DNA of 64,000 bases from Rotaria socialis (Eukaryota > Rotifera > Eurotatoria > Philodinida > Philodinidae): the NCBI GenBank assembly GCA_905331475.1, contig CAJNYU010002387.1, forward strand, positions 1-64,000, written 5' to 3'. Positions 13,106 to 25,800 of this stretch are shown one piece after another. Numbering within the stretch: the stretch's first letter is position 1; each line of letters opens with the position of its first letter. Position numbers and translations under genes: made by a program. The notes under the pieces are model-generated. The model saw only the letters and a list, made by a program, of their open reading frames with translations, was not told where the DNA came from and did not search any database.

Positions 13106-13781
13106 GGCAGTTGCTTGTGTGAGGATAATAATAAAAATTAGTTTTTTAAATTGATAGTACCTTTTTTTACGTAGTAGCGTATGAGTTAGATTGGTGTGGA
13201 AGTAGGGAGGAGACGATGAAATGCGTTTGATGTTTGAAAATCGAATTCGCTTAGAGATCGGTAGGGTGCACTCGTGGTCCTCCGTACGAGCGAGTGTGAA
13301 ACCTTTATGTACTAAATGCGTAAATGTGTTTTTTATGCACTGAGGTAAATGGGCGCACTAGGCATGCACCGGCATCGGGTGAGAGCGAGATTCTCTGTGC
13401 AGGTAGTCCCGTTGTCGGTTTCCCCGATTTCGCTTCTTTCGGGTCTGAATTTTCCGTGGCGGGGTGTTTCGCCGTCCGGATTTTTTTGCGGTGTCGGCCG
13501 GAAAGCAAATGTCTAGTTTCCTATTTGCAGTCTACACTCCAGAAAACACTTTGCCATGCATTTTACGATGGATTTCACTAGCGGTGTTCGCGTTTATGTA
13601 AAATCTGATTGCGGTATAGGATTGGAGATTTGTATCACAGATGAGGTTCAATATGAGTAAACCCGTGCTTCTGAAAACTTGAAATGCTGTACAATTTTTT
13701 TGAATTTAAACGAATTTCTGTTATACCCACTCTATTTTTGACGGTGCTAAAAATGGTGGGTTTGTTTGAATAGTTCGATTT

Positions 13782-13840
13782 CAAGCTGCATACGACGCGT
13801 TTCGATTGTTGCTTAGACAGTCATCATCAGGTAAGTTTGA
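13782..13840 (-). ncRNA. hammerhead-like ribozyme motif (degenerate)
   Basis: On the minus strand the order is CTGATGA, T, a stem II arm GACTGT, loop, arm ACAATC (five of six pairs), then GAAACGCGTC and GTATGCAGC. TAC before CTGATGA can pair with GTA after the GTC cleavage site. The GAAACGCGTC core is the same as in the better-formed ribozyme at 35.6 kb. One extra T after CTGATGA and one mismatch suggest decay. Penelope-like elements are known to carry such short-helix-III hammerheads, so this may be a retroelement end on the minus strand. Confidence 0.5.
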
Positions 13841-14053
13841 TATCAAAGCGCTACATACTTTTCAGCTAAGTATTCAAAACATTATTTACCTTAATATTGA
13901 GGAGAAAACTTTATAGAAGTCAAAGGACTTGAGATAGTTCAAAAACTAACTATAAAATTATTTTCAAATAGGAGAGAGTGGAGACTGTGTTGTACGAGTG
14001 TGAATGTGTTTATTAAATAATTGTAAGCTGATGTGGAGGGGTTACAATCGTAC

Positions 14054-14129
14054 GGTGTGGGTGTGGATGTTCATCGAGAGATATACCCCCACATCGACAC
14101 TCATACCCACACCCACACCATCATCAAAC
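14054..14129. repeat. telomere-repeat-like hairpin (copy 3)
   Basis: Left arm GGTGTGGGTGTGG, spacer ATGTTCATCGAGAGATATAC, right arms CCCCCACA and CCCACACCCACACC. The spacer is shared with copy 1 at 4.5 kb, showing that the two are copies of one element and not chance G/C runs. Confidence 0.7.
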
Positions 14130-14973
14130 AAAATTCGTTACAATGACGTTCTATTCAAACACTATATACGGTCAAAGTTACCGAAATTGTTAATTTTCGG
14201 TCATATTGAGCAATGGGTAAAATTTCAATAGTTCAATATTTCGGGACAAAAAATTTCAGCTCAATCCATAAAGCCAATCACAAGATATTGCACTAAGAAG
14301 ATCCCCATGATGAAAGTGTTCATTTTCGGGGCTTTTCATAAAATGGTCATAAAAATTCGAGGGTTCAATATTTTTCAAAACGGCTTTCGTAGAAGTTCGT
14401 AGAATTCATTGCTCCGCAAAATATATTAAATTAAGCAGAATCGGACGACCTCGATTGAGCAGGTTCAGGTGTGGCTTACGCGGACTGGCTCTTATAACGA
14501 ATCCCGATCGATTGTATTATATATTTTGAGGCTATTTGAATAAGAAAAATTTTATGTCTGGTAATATTCTTTGGGACCAATTTTCATGAAAATGTATCCA
14601 TTTACTAAGAAGATATCAGTGTGCCGAAAATCCTTCGAACACTAATTATTGACAGATTTACAGATGCAACTGACAGCATGAGAAAGTATTTACTCAAAGT
14701 ATAGTAATATTTCCTGAAGGTTTAATCAGGAAACTTCATACTAGAAAAAGGAGCGTATTGATGAGTATCAAGCTATTATCAATATCTAGAGCATCGGTGT
14801 TAAAGCGAATGATTATCACTTCGCTTCTATTATTTTCGAATGAGATGTTGTCTCAATGTTTTATTTATTTATTTATTTCGTTTGATATGCATATCTCGTT
14901 TATTTAGTAATTAAAATGAAATAAAATAATGTAAAATATTTCTTCTTCTTGTTTGTGATTCATTGATATGAAT

Positions 14974-15471
14974 CTAGAATCGCCACACCCATCTGTACTC
15001 CGACGAATGTTTGCCAGATTCATTAACTTTTGGTGAAGAATATTTTGCTGCCTGTTCAGGCAATTCTTCACCACAATCAAAGCAGAAACAAAGTTGTGTT
15101 TGATGTGTATTCAATATTGGCCCATATTTGCCTGATAAAACATCTGCCAGAAAGTCTGCCTTATGTATACGCAGACCAGTGGAAACTACATCTAAAAAGT
15201 TATTTTCTCGTCCACATTTCTGACAACATCTTTCTCTTGTTTTGATCATAACACTTGTTCCAAGAAAACCTGGCTTCACGTTTAGTAATTTTTCAATTTT
15301 GGCCATATCTTCTTTCGATGTTTCAATTAGCATGTAACCACCAGTAAGATCATTGAATGCTGCGTCCATACTTTTCCATTATTCTTCACTTACTGCTCTT
15401 GTCATATTAGCAGCATCATATCCAGCTGGTTTCAACCAACTATCACCGACTGCTTTACGAAGTAATTCCAT
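14974..15471 (-). pseudogene. zinc-ribbon protein gene with one in-frame stop
   Basis: Minus-strand frame from ATG at 15471 to the stop at 14974 is open except for a single TAA at 15379-15381 (codon 31, in 'AVSEE*WKSMDAAF'). The downstream 131 residues contain two Cys pairs, 'CCQKCGR' and 'CFCFDCGEELP', suggesting a zinc ribbon, and end in 'SSEYRWVWRF'. I do not recognise the family. Continuity of plausible protein sequence across the TAA argues for a nonsense mutation, but translation starting at Met 35 (15369) would give an intact 131-aa product. Confidence 0.55.
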
Positions 15472-16328
15472 TTGTTCTCGCTGAATTTACTTTGAATGAA
15501 ATTGGATTTGATTGTTCGAATCGTATGAAGAGTAATGAAGTTGAAGAAGAAGCCTACTATTTATATAGAACAACGCTTCCTCTCTAAACGCTTTGCTTAT
15601 CAGTTCTGTATGTGGCACTTCCTCAGTTAAGTAATAAGGAGGAAGTAATAAAACTATCTCCTTTGTCACATGATATTTTATTATCAAATTTCTCTTTGGA
15701 GCGTAGTGATGACCTACATATATTTCTTTCAGCATATGATGCAATCTATGGTATGGAGAAGAAACAAAGAAAAAGACATTTACATCATTGTACACTTTCC
15801 CAATAAGTGGAGTGATTGAGGAATGTGGTCTTTTCGACTCATGTTTTCTTCGGAAAGAACCAATGAGCACTTCCGCAAAATATGAAACTCAGTGTAGAGA
15901 TAATACGATCAGCTTATTTAGATATATAAATGCAAATGCAAATGCTCGGTTTCCTCTGCAATCACATCATTGAGAAGTAAAATTTATTACAACAAAATAT
16001 TTTTTTCTTACAATCTTCAACCAATGCAACAATGATTCGAACAACAATCGTACTCATGGTCATGGTCATCTGTCTATGTATGTGTGGCATGACTGTTGAT
16101 GAATTTCTCTTCAATTCTTCACAAAATAACATTTTGAATTCGTGGAATTGATACGGTATGTGCAAAATGCTTTGTAGCCAGAATAGTATCGAGCCCAATT
16201 GCATCAATTTTTATCGCCGACGAGAAGGTGCCTGCTTAGCCAATGAACGTTGAGACAATGCATTCCATCATGTTAGTCGAGTGGCAGGTGTATATACACC
16301 AGCTGATGGTCTCTGATGAAGCCACCCA
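15472..16328. other. intergenic, no convincing gene
   Basis: Both strands show short open stretches of low complexity (the longest is 384 bp on the minus strand), but none has recognisable motifs or codon character. I call nothing here. Confidence 0.4.
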
Positions 16329-18085
16329 CCCAGGTGACCAAAAGACTAGTAAAAAGACTAGTCGTTTTTTCTAGACAAGTCGCCCCGTCTAGTCTGGTCT
16401 TTTTCTCAAAAAGTCCTAGTGCATGACAAGTCTGAAATCTCGTATAGTCCATAGTGCCCGTCCGGACTATGAACGTGACTGGAGTCATTCTATTTGTTAT
16501 GCGTAGTCTTTTTCGAAAAAAGTCTAGACATGCTGTACCATCCTGACGCCCGTCAGAAATATGATTCTAAATAAACGTAAGAGCGTCCATGACGTTTTAC
16601 ATGACGAGTTGTGGCCTTATATAATGACGAGATCCTGACTAGTCTAAACTGAAATATTTTATGACTACAGTTAGATTCGAACACACATACCAACTATTAC
16701 TTACCCATCGTTCAGATCATTGAGCCATTTGATCGAGCGATCCATTTATCAGTATTTCTAGTCATTCTAAGAAGCTTTAAAATACGATTTTTTTCTAAGT
16801 TTTATTCAATTTTTCATATGAATAAAAAATCTTTCTTTTTATAAATTCAAAAATTATTCAGACGAAATTGAATAAAATAAATTGAAAACTGTGGTTATTT
16901 TATCTTATGATTTTGTCTTGTTTTAGTGATTAATTTAGCAATTCAGCAGGGCATTTTATTCAACAATTTTTTTCCTCCTAATATTTAGATAATTCAGAAT
17001 GCGGACTGACGGTGTACTTAAAAAATAGAATAATCTTTACGAACATACAACAGTTTTTATTAGCCTAGGAACAGTCCTTCTAGTTACCATTAAAGGCATT
17101 TTCGGGTAGTGAGAATCAGTTTCTATCAAGAGACTTCTGCACGCATGGTATATGGAAGACACCCATTTGCGTTTTAGAATATATACATAGACATAAGGGG
17201 GTTGGTGGAAAATGTCGAAAAGGAAAATATCGAAGAGGAAAACGTCGAAACACAGAAATAAAAATATCCAATAGATTGTGAAAGAGAAAAATATCGAATA
17301 TATTGAAAGAGGTCAGTTGTAAAATTGATTTTTTTTCTTTTCATTGGCATCTCTTCGTCCGGCATATGGTATTTTACATTGAATAAAGAAAATTTTGTGG
17401 AAAGAAATATATTATTAATTGGAAAGAAAAAAAATAACATTTTATTATATTTTCTATTATCTCTTCTTTTTTATTATTATTAAAACAGTATTCATTATGG
17501 ATCAAGGCTATGAATTCGTCGTTTCGACATTTTTCTTTTCAAATTTTCATCTACATCTCTTTCTCATAAATTACTTACACTTTCGACATTTTCCTTTTTC
17601 TATTTTCTTTCGTCATTTTTCTCTTGCGACATTTTCCTTTTCGACATTTTTCACCAAGATCGACATAAGGCTTACTGTATTATGGACTGCCGTCAAGATG
17701 CCAGTCTGATTTTTAATAGTATTATAAGTGTCTCTAATGTTCGAATCTAACTTTCTTCTCCCTGTTTTACAATATTTTCCCCTGCTATGGACTAGTCCAG
17801 ATGGGGGTAAATGAATAAACAGACCAGCCTAGACGGGTAAAAGGACATACGGATTAGTTACGATGATGTTTTAGAATATATTGGACTAGTCTAGATGAGG
17901 GTAAGTGGACAAACCGACTCGTTGGAGCGATACTCTGGAATAGCTTGGACCAGTCCAGACGCGTAAAAGGACATACGGACTAGTCACAATAAATATGGAT
18001 GACGTATTAGACTAGACTTCATGGGTATAGCAGACTTTTCGGCCTAGTCATGTCGCCCGTTCTCTCTATTTTTTGCTCACTTGGG
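16329..18085. mobile_element. foldback element F1 (CCCARGTGA ends, GACTAGTC sub-repeats)
   Basis: The left end reads CCCAGGTGACCAAAAGACTA and the right end, inverted, CCCAAGTGAGCAAAAAATAG. Both arms (about 16330-16640 and 17780-18085) are filled with degenerate palindromic words such as GACTAGTC, AGTCTAGAC and GTCCAGAC. Nested inside is a second inverted repeat, GGTGGAAAATGTCGAAAAGG at 17208 facing its complement near 17655, with another half copy near 18310-18336. No coding sequence. Same design as F2 and F3. Confidence 0.65.
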
Positions 18086-19686
18086 CATACGTATAGGAAC
18101 TGAAGGGAGTATATGAGATCTCTCATTCCATATTCTTTCATTCATTGTTGTGTTTTGCATGTTAACTTCTTCTGTTTTTTTTTGGTGCGGCCGTGCGTTT
18201 TCTTGTCTTCTCGATCAACACCTACACATTTACATTTTCGATATTTTCCGCTTGGATACTGAATGCTCCTATATTTTTCATTTTAATGTCTTCCTACTGT
18301 TTCTTTTGGCATTTTCCTTTTCGACGTTTTCCACCAAACATAATTGAACATCTAAGACAACTTTTTTCGATTTAAAAATATCTCCTTAAAATGACCGTAT
18401 GATTATATGAAAATGGTACCAATGAGGGATTTTGATGTATGTTTATTTTTCTTATAAATTACCAGAAAACTTGATGTATGTTGTCAAGAGAGGCGAATCA
18501 AATTGACTCATCAGTTTCTTTTACTACCTTGTACATTTTTTAACATAGGGCAAATCCATGGAGACTCAACCACCGTTTTGGAAAAGTTTTTTCTCCATCA
18601 ACCAGCTAATCCACTTCAGAAAACATTACTGTTAAAAAAAATTAGCTTTCATTATCAAAATTCTAGACTTCCAGGTCAATTTCTCGGTACATGTAGAGAT
18701 ACATAGTAAACGCAAGATAGCTCAGCTAAAGCGCTGTACGAATGATGCAAAATACCGTTCCATAGTCAACTTTTGATGCTGAATCTCATGGAGGAGTCGA
18801 AAGGCATTTTTGAATTGAAGAAAAAACATTCATAAGAAGAGTCTAGAATTTCGGGGCATTTTTATGGAAAAGTGGATATGTAGGCTATATTTCATCAGCG
18901 CAAGTAAGGGTGTGGACGAGGGTGTGAGTGTGATAAGAAGGCAAACGCCCACACCCACACCCACACCCTTAAAAACATGCAACCAATCGAAAACAGCAAA
19001 TAGTAAAAATACAACAGAAGCAACTTTCTCACTACGAAAAAACAAAAGCGTGTAAATGTTTGGGCATTGGACACCATCTTCAACAAAAGACAAGCCGTAA
19101 ACATTTCAATGGTTTAAAACCCTTCACTTAAACAGTCTGAATAGCTAAAAATATAACATTAAATACGTCTTCACGCACAGTATAATGCTACATTTTTATC
19201 CTCTATATCTTGATATCAACGAATAAGAAAAGGAGAAAATAGTAAAAAATTATAAAAGTAATTAAAGTGATAACTTTGTGGATCTAAAAGTGCAACGATA
19301 TAAATTTTATTTTTCGTGGACTTCTCACATAGTAATCATGTTCATTCAAAATTTGCAATAAATTTTTTCAATCATTCACTTTTCTGTGAGATGCCACACG
19401 GCTAAGAAATATTATTATCCTTTTGTGATCGATAGGTAAACAAAAAACAAAACAAAAAATCGTAAATTACACATAGCTTTCTTTGAAACACAACAATACG
19501 TTGTCAAAAGCTGGTTGTGTGAATCAGTACGGAGATTGGTTCACTATTGTTATAGTAGTCGTTAAGTTCCAATGCTGCTCAGTATTGGTTAACTAAAATA
19601 ATAGAAATATGTTCTATTTCAGATCTGATTATATCGATAGATTCCGCTGAACATGTAAAGTTCAATCGTTACCAAAGCTATTCAAC
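18086..19686. other. intergenic, no gene seen
   Basis: A+T-rich. Contains the half copy of the TCGAAAAGGAAAAT inverted repeat near 18310-18336 and a telomere-type hairpin at 18907-18970. No protein-like frame. Confidence 0.5.
18907..18970. repeat. telomere-repeat-like hairpin (copy 4)
   Basis: AAGGGTGTGG and GAGGGTGTGAGTGTG face CCCACACCCACACCCACACC and CTT across a loop of about 20 bp. The outer bases AAGGGTGTGG/CCACACCCTT are exact complements. Confidence 0.65.
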
Positions 19687-20831
19687 TTACTTAAAAGTAC
19701 TCGCACAGGGTTTTTGGCCACCCAGTGACTCGAAAATTGAATTAACAGTAAAATTTGAGTTTCTTGAAAAACATTCTAATATATAAATAACTCCATTATG
19801 AAATCGTTCTCCCCACTGATAGCCTAGATCAGGATATGTGAAGGTAGTGACTAAATTTAGCTGTCCACCCTGTATGTAGACATAGTTCATATGTGATGAT
19901 GCATTGTTCGGTACGTGATCATAATTAGCACCCATTACGCGTAAATCGTTGACTTTCACTCTTCCATATTCTGTTCTAATTCGTAGTATTCCAACTGACG
20001 TTGTCATGGTAGTCGGAAGTTTGACGCGCATACCAAATTTTGTAGCATTTAAAAAATCCCAACCCATATTTTCCTTATTGTGTTTATGAAGTTTTTCTGA
20101 TGCTTCCTGAGCAAGTGACCAGACAGATGCATTTTCGTTTACTTCGTGCTCCCAAGCTAATGGTGCAGTTGCTAAAACACAATATTTAGGATCGATGGTG
20201 GGCTTAGCAAGCGGACGCAGATTTGACACGCACCAGTTTAACACCCATATCGGAAATTGAGGTCGCATTTTCCTAATCCAAATCGATGTGATCATACTGG
20301 CGATGCTCAACATGCCTTGCACTGTGGTCGAATGGATTTTTCCAAAAGCAATAAGATTTTTTGTAGTTATATGATCAAATTTTTTAAACAAACCAATCAT
20401 TCGTCGGTCTGCCGATGATGCATGTTGGGTGTTGACTTCACCAGGGTCCGGTCCTTGTGGCGACAAATACTCATGAGTAAAATTAAAGACCGGTTGTTCA
20501 CTCGTCGGATTTCGTCCAAGTACATCGATAAATGGATGTCGATCAATTAACGATACCGTTTTACAATCTTCACAATCACACATTTGACCCAGATAAGTAA
20601 GAAGTGTATGAAGTGCTTCTACAAAGCCTAAACCATCCAGTGCCACATGGTTAATCACACCAAAAAGTTGATGTCGGCCTTGAGAGTCATATCGACATTG
20701 AAGAAAAATCATTGATACAGTATGATCACGTGATTGATTTGCAAAATTAATAAGCTCATATTCCCACTTATCGGTAATACCTTCAATCAATGTTAAAGGA
20801 AGATTGTCGTTTTCGTTTTCGATTAGCCATA
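19687..20831 (-). CDS. CoA-dependent acyltransferase superfamily protein, 5' end missing
   Basis: The minus-strand frame reads from the junction with foldback F2 (20831) to the stop at 19687, about 380 residues. The motif 'INHVALDGLGF' fits the (H/N)HxxxDG active-site signature of the condensation/trichothecene-acetyltransferase/wax-ester-synthase-like superfamily, which moves acyl groups from CoA or carrier proteins. Further family-like stretches are 'FPIWVLNWCVSNLRPL' and 'DLGYQWGERFHNG'. There is no ATG near the start: the frame simply runs into the transposon terminus after 'TWVWLIENEN'. Sequence beyond the element (22.67 kb upward) does not continue the frame without a stop. So the gene is either interrupted in an intron or truncated by the insertion. 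Substrate unknown. Confidence 0.7.
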
Positions 20832-22666
20832 CCCATGTAAATATTTTTTGTCTCGAAACGCGTCTGAAACGCGTTCCATTTGCGTGCGAAACGCACAGAA
20901 GCGAACGCGTCTAAATGCGTCTCCAGTGAAACAAACGAAGCGTTTTGACGCGACTGAAGGTAAAATCTCGTTCAGACGCGGTTTTTTGCAAAGTCAAGGG
21001 AAAACGTGTTTTGAAATAAAAACGCGTCTGAACGCTTCGAATGTTTCACAGGGGACGCGTCTTCAAAAAAAACTGCGTCTAGACGCGTTTCATACAATTT
21101 ATTAAAAATTATTGAAAAAATTATTTCAGTTCGTCTCAGGTTTGATCTGAGTCACCATCGATATTCTCTATCCATGATCTTTACCCTACTGTAGGTCAAC
21201 GAACTGTTAGCATATCGACATGTCGATGAATCTGAAATGATTGAAATGAGATTAGAACATGTGAACCAATGATTAAGAGACAAGTATACGTACCGCGCAG
21301 CCATATATGACTACAATCGTTGTCGAATGGCATGCAAAGTCTATGAGGGTTATGAATTCATATAAAACTTACAAATGTATAAATGATAGTAATGTAGAAA
21401 AAAATATAATTTTTACGCAATTATTAATTGCAAATATACATATTTGGTAGATAAAAGTATTTTCACAAAAGTAACTTTTATTTAATATTTTTTTTAATTT
21501 CGAAAACTTCATGGGACAACCTTTTCCATTTAAGGCAGGGTGTATAATGATGTTTTTTTTACACGAAATCACCAGCGTTACTATCCTAGTTCGACGTTTA
21601 ATATCAGCTGACTTTATTTTATTAAATATATCCTCGTTATTTTCTCTTAATATAATTATCAATGTAACTGAAATGAGAGCTTTCAATAATGACTGATATC
21701 AATTGAAAAAAAGATCTAGATTTATGCATGAAACTACTTAATAGTGATCATTTGAAGTCGTCAAAATAATAGATAAAAGATAAAGAGCTTTGATAGCAAA
21801 GTTCAGCTAAGAAAAATCTAATATTTATTTTCCAAAAATCTATTCGTCATATTAACAATCTTAAATAAGTTTCATTAATACGATGCGACCTTTCATCTTG
21901 GAAATGACCAAAGTTGACTATGTAAGATAATAATAATGTAATGTATAAAAGTTACAAATACCAGATAATATACAAATAGAATAGAACAGCAACTTGATAG
22001 ATTTTCGTGTCTCATATTACTGTCGAACGTGACCAAGTCTAGGGCTGGATACTCTTACAAAGCGCTCTCACGAATATACAAGCAGTGTAAATATATCAAT
22101 ATATAAAAGTACTTTTATTTAAATGAATGGAAAGCAAATGTATAGATTTAATAATCTTAACGATACCTATTTCTGGGTTTATGTAGGCTATGAATATTTT
22201 CTATCTGAATATTTATCAGATATTCTTTTCTTAAATTTACTTGATCTATTCACTTATATTGAGCATCTTAAAGAATCTGATGTCATTAGTTGCACGCCAA
22301 CGCGATTTTTAACAAAAGCGCGTCCAAATGCGTTTCATATTTGTTCGAAAACGCGCTCAAACGCATCTTATAGTTTTTCGAAACACGCTCAAACGCGTCT
22401 TATATTACACTGCGTTTGAACGCATTCAGTCGAATTTGACTAACTGCGTATAAACGCGATTTCAACATGAAACGCAATGAGACGCGGTTAATATTGATTT
22501 CAAATTACGTTTAAATTCGTTGTGTTAAAAAACTGCGTTCAGATGCGTTTCAAAAATTTTCTAATTGCGTCTCAATGCGTTTCATACTGAAAACTCATTG
22601 GAACGCATTATAAAACCGTTTTCCGCGTTTCAACGCATCGATTCTGCGTTTCGTGTTTACATGGGG
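20832..22666. mobile_element. foldback element F2 (CCCATGTAAA ends, AACGCGTC sub-repeats)
   Basis: TA|CCCATGTAAA at the left (20830-20841) and TTTACATGGGG|TA at the right (22656-22668) form terminal inverted repeats with a TA duplication. The arms, about 20850-21095 and 22290-22650, consist of degenerate words such as GAAACGCGTCTGAACGC and TGCGTTTCA. The 1.2-kb centre is A+T-rich and has no gene. It abuts the acyltransferase frame. Confidence 0.7.
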
Positions 22667-22802
22667 TAGGCTTTCTTATTCTTGCTGTTCGTTCCATTGG
22701 ATTATTTTTTAAATCTAAAACAAATAAAAGAATCATAACCATTTTAAAAAACCAGGAGCTGTTACAATCGAATGATAACCGAGAAATTTAAGCGTATACT
22801 GT

Positions 22803-25800
22803 TTAGTCATGTTCAAACTCAAAATCAACGCAAGTAAACGAACAAACATTTTTTTCCATAGTCGGAATTTTTATAACCTTTTTCAGAAGAGCAGATACAG
22901 GCAATATTTTAAAAAAGAAAATTTTCTCATCAAAAAATTTAAAATTTGAATCAATCAATCTTTTCACCGAAGGTACGACGGGTCTTTTTAATTTTGATAT
23001 TAGACTTCGTGCAAGACATGGATAAAGCTTAACAAATGCATAATATTGATTCTTCAACGAAAAAAAGAACAAAATAGATGCGAAGCAAGTATCATCTCTA
23101 ATGCATGATGCGAATCGAGCAGAAACAAAATGACTAATAGAATGACCTCGACTTGAATAACATATTGAATGAAAACAAACGAGACCACGGTAATATCGAG
23201 AAAAGAAAACACAGTCAGATTCAGATGTAGAAAAAGCTTGTAAACAGTCTCTAAAATTGCGATAAATAGATATAATGAAACTATTATCAACAAACGCAAC
23301 AGAACAAGTTTCTTTTGAGAAAATATCAGAAAGCGAAAAAGAACTTGGATTTTGAGTATTTTGAGTATTTTGAGAAATTTCATACCACGTAACGAGTTGA
23401 TTCAAAACATGTGTTGTTCCCTTGCACAATTTTAAAGCATACGCAAGATATGATTCTCGAGAAAAACAAGACGTAAAGCATAAAGCATCATGTGAATGAA
23501 CTTGAGAAGCCAAATGAGAATGATAATGTACCGTTGCCAGTTCAGAACGTTCCGAATACAAACGAGAAAGAGATTTGTGATACAAATGAAACAAATGATC
23601 AACCCCATCTAGTTGCTTATTATCGTTAAAAAAGTAAAGAGTCCTAACGAATGCGTAATACAAAAGAAAATGAGCGGAATAATCATCAGGCAGATAATAA
23701 ACAACGAATGATGGAGAAACATACAAAAAGAAATCTCTCAACATTTTAGCTTTCCAATTAGAAAAATCCAATAAAGAATGAAATTGATATTTGACATCAT
23801 GCGGAAGAATAACGTTCGATAAAAAGACCGAACCATTTTCAAATATTTCTTTACCAAACATTTTTCGCCAGAACTTCAATAATGCTTTTACATGAACATG
23901 ATAAATCAGGTGCATTAAATCATACGGAGTTTGATTTGGAAGCTGTAATATTGACGACAACGGTGTAGGACCTTTTATTCCTTGAATTGATCGATGAGCA
24001 TTATGTTTAGAATTTTTCAAGTAAAGTTGATAGTTTTTTGGCTCCTCAGTCTTTTCAGAAAATGGAAAATAAATCTGTCGACCAATCGCTATACTCCTGA
24101 ACATATGGAGAAGATAAAAAAAAGTCTATGAAAAACTAATACATACCTTTTATACAGCAATCGTCACAACCATCGTATCCATTGTATTGTACAACATTCA
24201 AAAAATGAGCACATGCTGGTAAATCGAAAATTGCTTGTTGTATACGAACATTATACGATACACGAGAACCTAATATGCCGTTTTTTAGATAATATTGATA
24301 GAAGACAATTTTACCATCTTTTTGTTTCAATAGAATCTTTGAGTTCATAAGGGCTTGTAGCTGTATGATTATTGGTATCAATAAAGAATCACGTGGTGGT
24401 TTGGTTGATGCAAGCCACGCACCAAAAAGCATAACTGCAGGCTTCCAGTCTCGTAGTGGCACTGGAATTTCGGCGATTGCTGCTTGAATCGGCCACAGAG
24501 ATTTATCTAAATGAAAAGAATAATATAGTAAACATGTTGGAATGATGCACCAGCTTTGAAATGCTTTATTTATTGCGACTATAATTATTTAAAAAAAATA
24601 GAACTTGTATTTAAACGGATTCATAAAGATCGATATTTTCAAATCAATTTTCTTCTGCTCGAATAATCTTATTTGAAAATCAAGTAAACCTATGTTAGCG
24701 CCAGTAGATGGCACTCACTGACGCTAAACGTTTATTCGTGTTATCTGTTGTTATGATCTCTATTTTGATTTGTTACGTAATATTTTCGACTATGACTAAT
24801 CCTCGTGATTGATTTTCGTTGGCTATTACGCAGTTGTTGATGTTCTATCTTATCGAATACTCGATACTTAATATATTCTATATAGGATTCGACGACAAAG
24901 TCGATTATTAAAACATGTTTAGCTCTCTATTTTTGGCAGACTAAATATTAGTTCTACCATTGCTACATAATCCCCAAAACGAGAGCTAACAACCTAATTG
25001 TAGAACGTATGGAAAAAAGATTCGGCAAAGCATTAAAGAGAAGTGTTAAATAATTTTTTTTATCAGGTCTTGCAATGATATTTACTGTTCATGTTGACAG
25101 CAGGCGCTCCATCTGCATGCAATATGATTGCTATGTTACATTGTTTTTTATTACTAGACATTTGACGATATATTTTACCTAAAAAAAAAAGACAATTTAA
25201 TATTTTACAATTAAGCGTCATACCATTAATAATATCGCAAGGAACGAGCTGTTCAGCTTTTCTCGGATAGTCATTGATAAGATCCATGTAACGTTCAGCA
25301 ACTCGTTTAATTTCATACTCAACGTCATAATAGTTAATTCAGCAATTGTATCATACGATCGAGATTTTCCATTATGAATACAAGTCATTGAGCAATTTTC
25401 ATCATTTGATTGTGCTAAAATTTCTCCGCATTCCACGCACCGGATAGAAACCTATAAAAGTATAATGTACATATTAAAATACACAAACGAATATTATAAA
25501 CAAACCTGCGGACAATAGTCATTATTTGTTATTTAAAATAGTGTAAAAATGGTTTTAGGTAGGCGGCAATCCGATGGAAAAAAATTTCGAAGTTCTTTTA
25601 ATAAAAATGAAGTTTTACTTTTGTCGAGATAGCGAATGCGCCAAACGTATCAATCGAACACATGCATCATGAACAGATATAGGACTACCAGCATAAAGTG
25701 GAGTTGTGCGATTATTATTATGCATGTCCATTTCATCCATAAAATCTTCAAAATAACAGTCGCTTTCATCAACTTCATTGTCGCTACAATTAATATTAGA

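Larger units (their letters stand above)
13106..14973. other. intergenic with ribozyme-like motif and telomere-type hairpin
   Basis: No gene seen. 13360-13510 is an unusually G+C-rich patch with CCG/CGG words. 13782-13840 (minus strand) and 14054-14129 are listed separately. Confidence 0.5.

Noticed and set aside
15487..15870. 127-codon minus-strand frame
   Set aside because: Low-complexity, no motif, no splice or leader context; judged chance in A+T-rich DNA.
16309..16345. CTGATGA as a possible hammerhead core
   Set aside because: No GAAA with pairing stem II follows within a suitable distance; other lone CTGATGA words (45, 8696, 45180, 48137) fail likewise.
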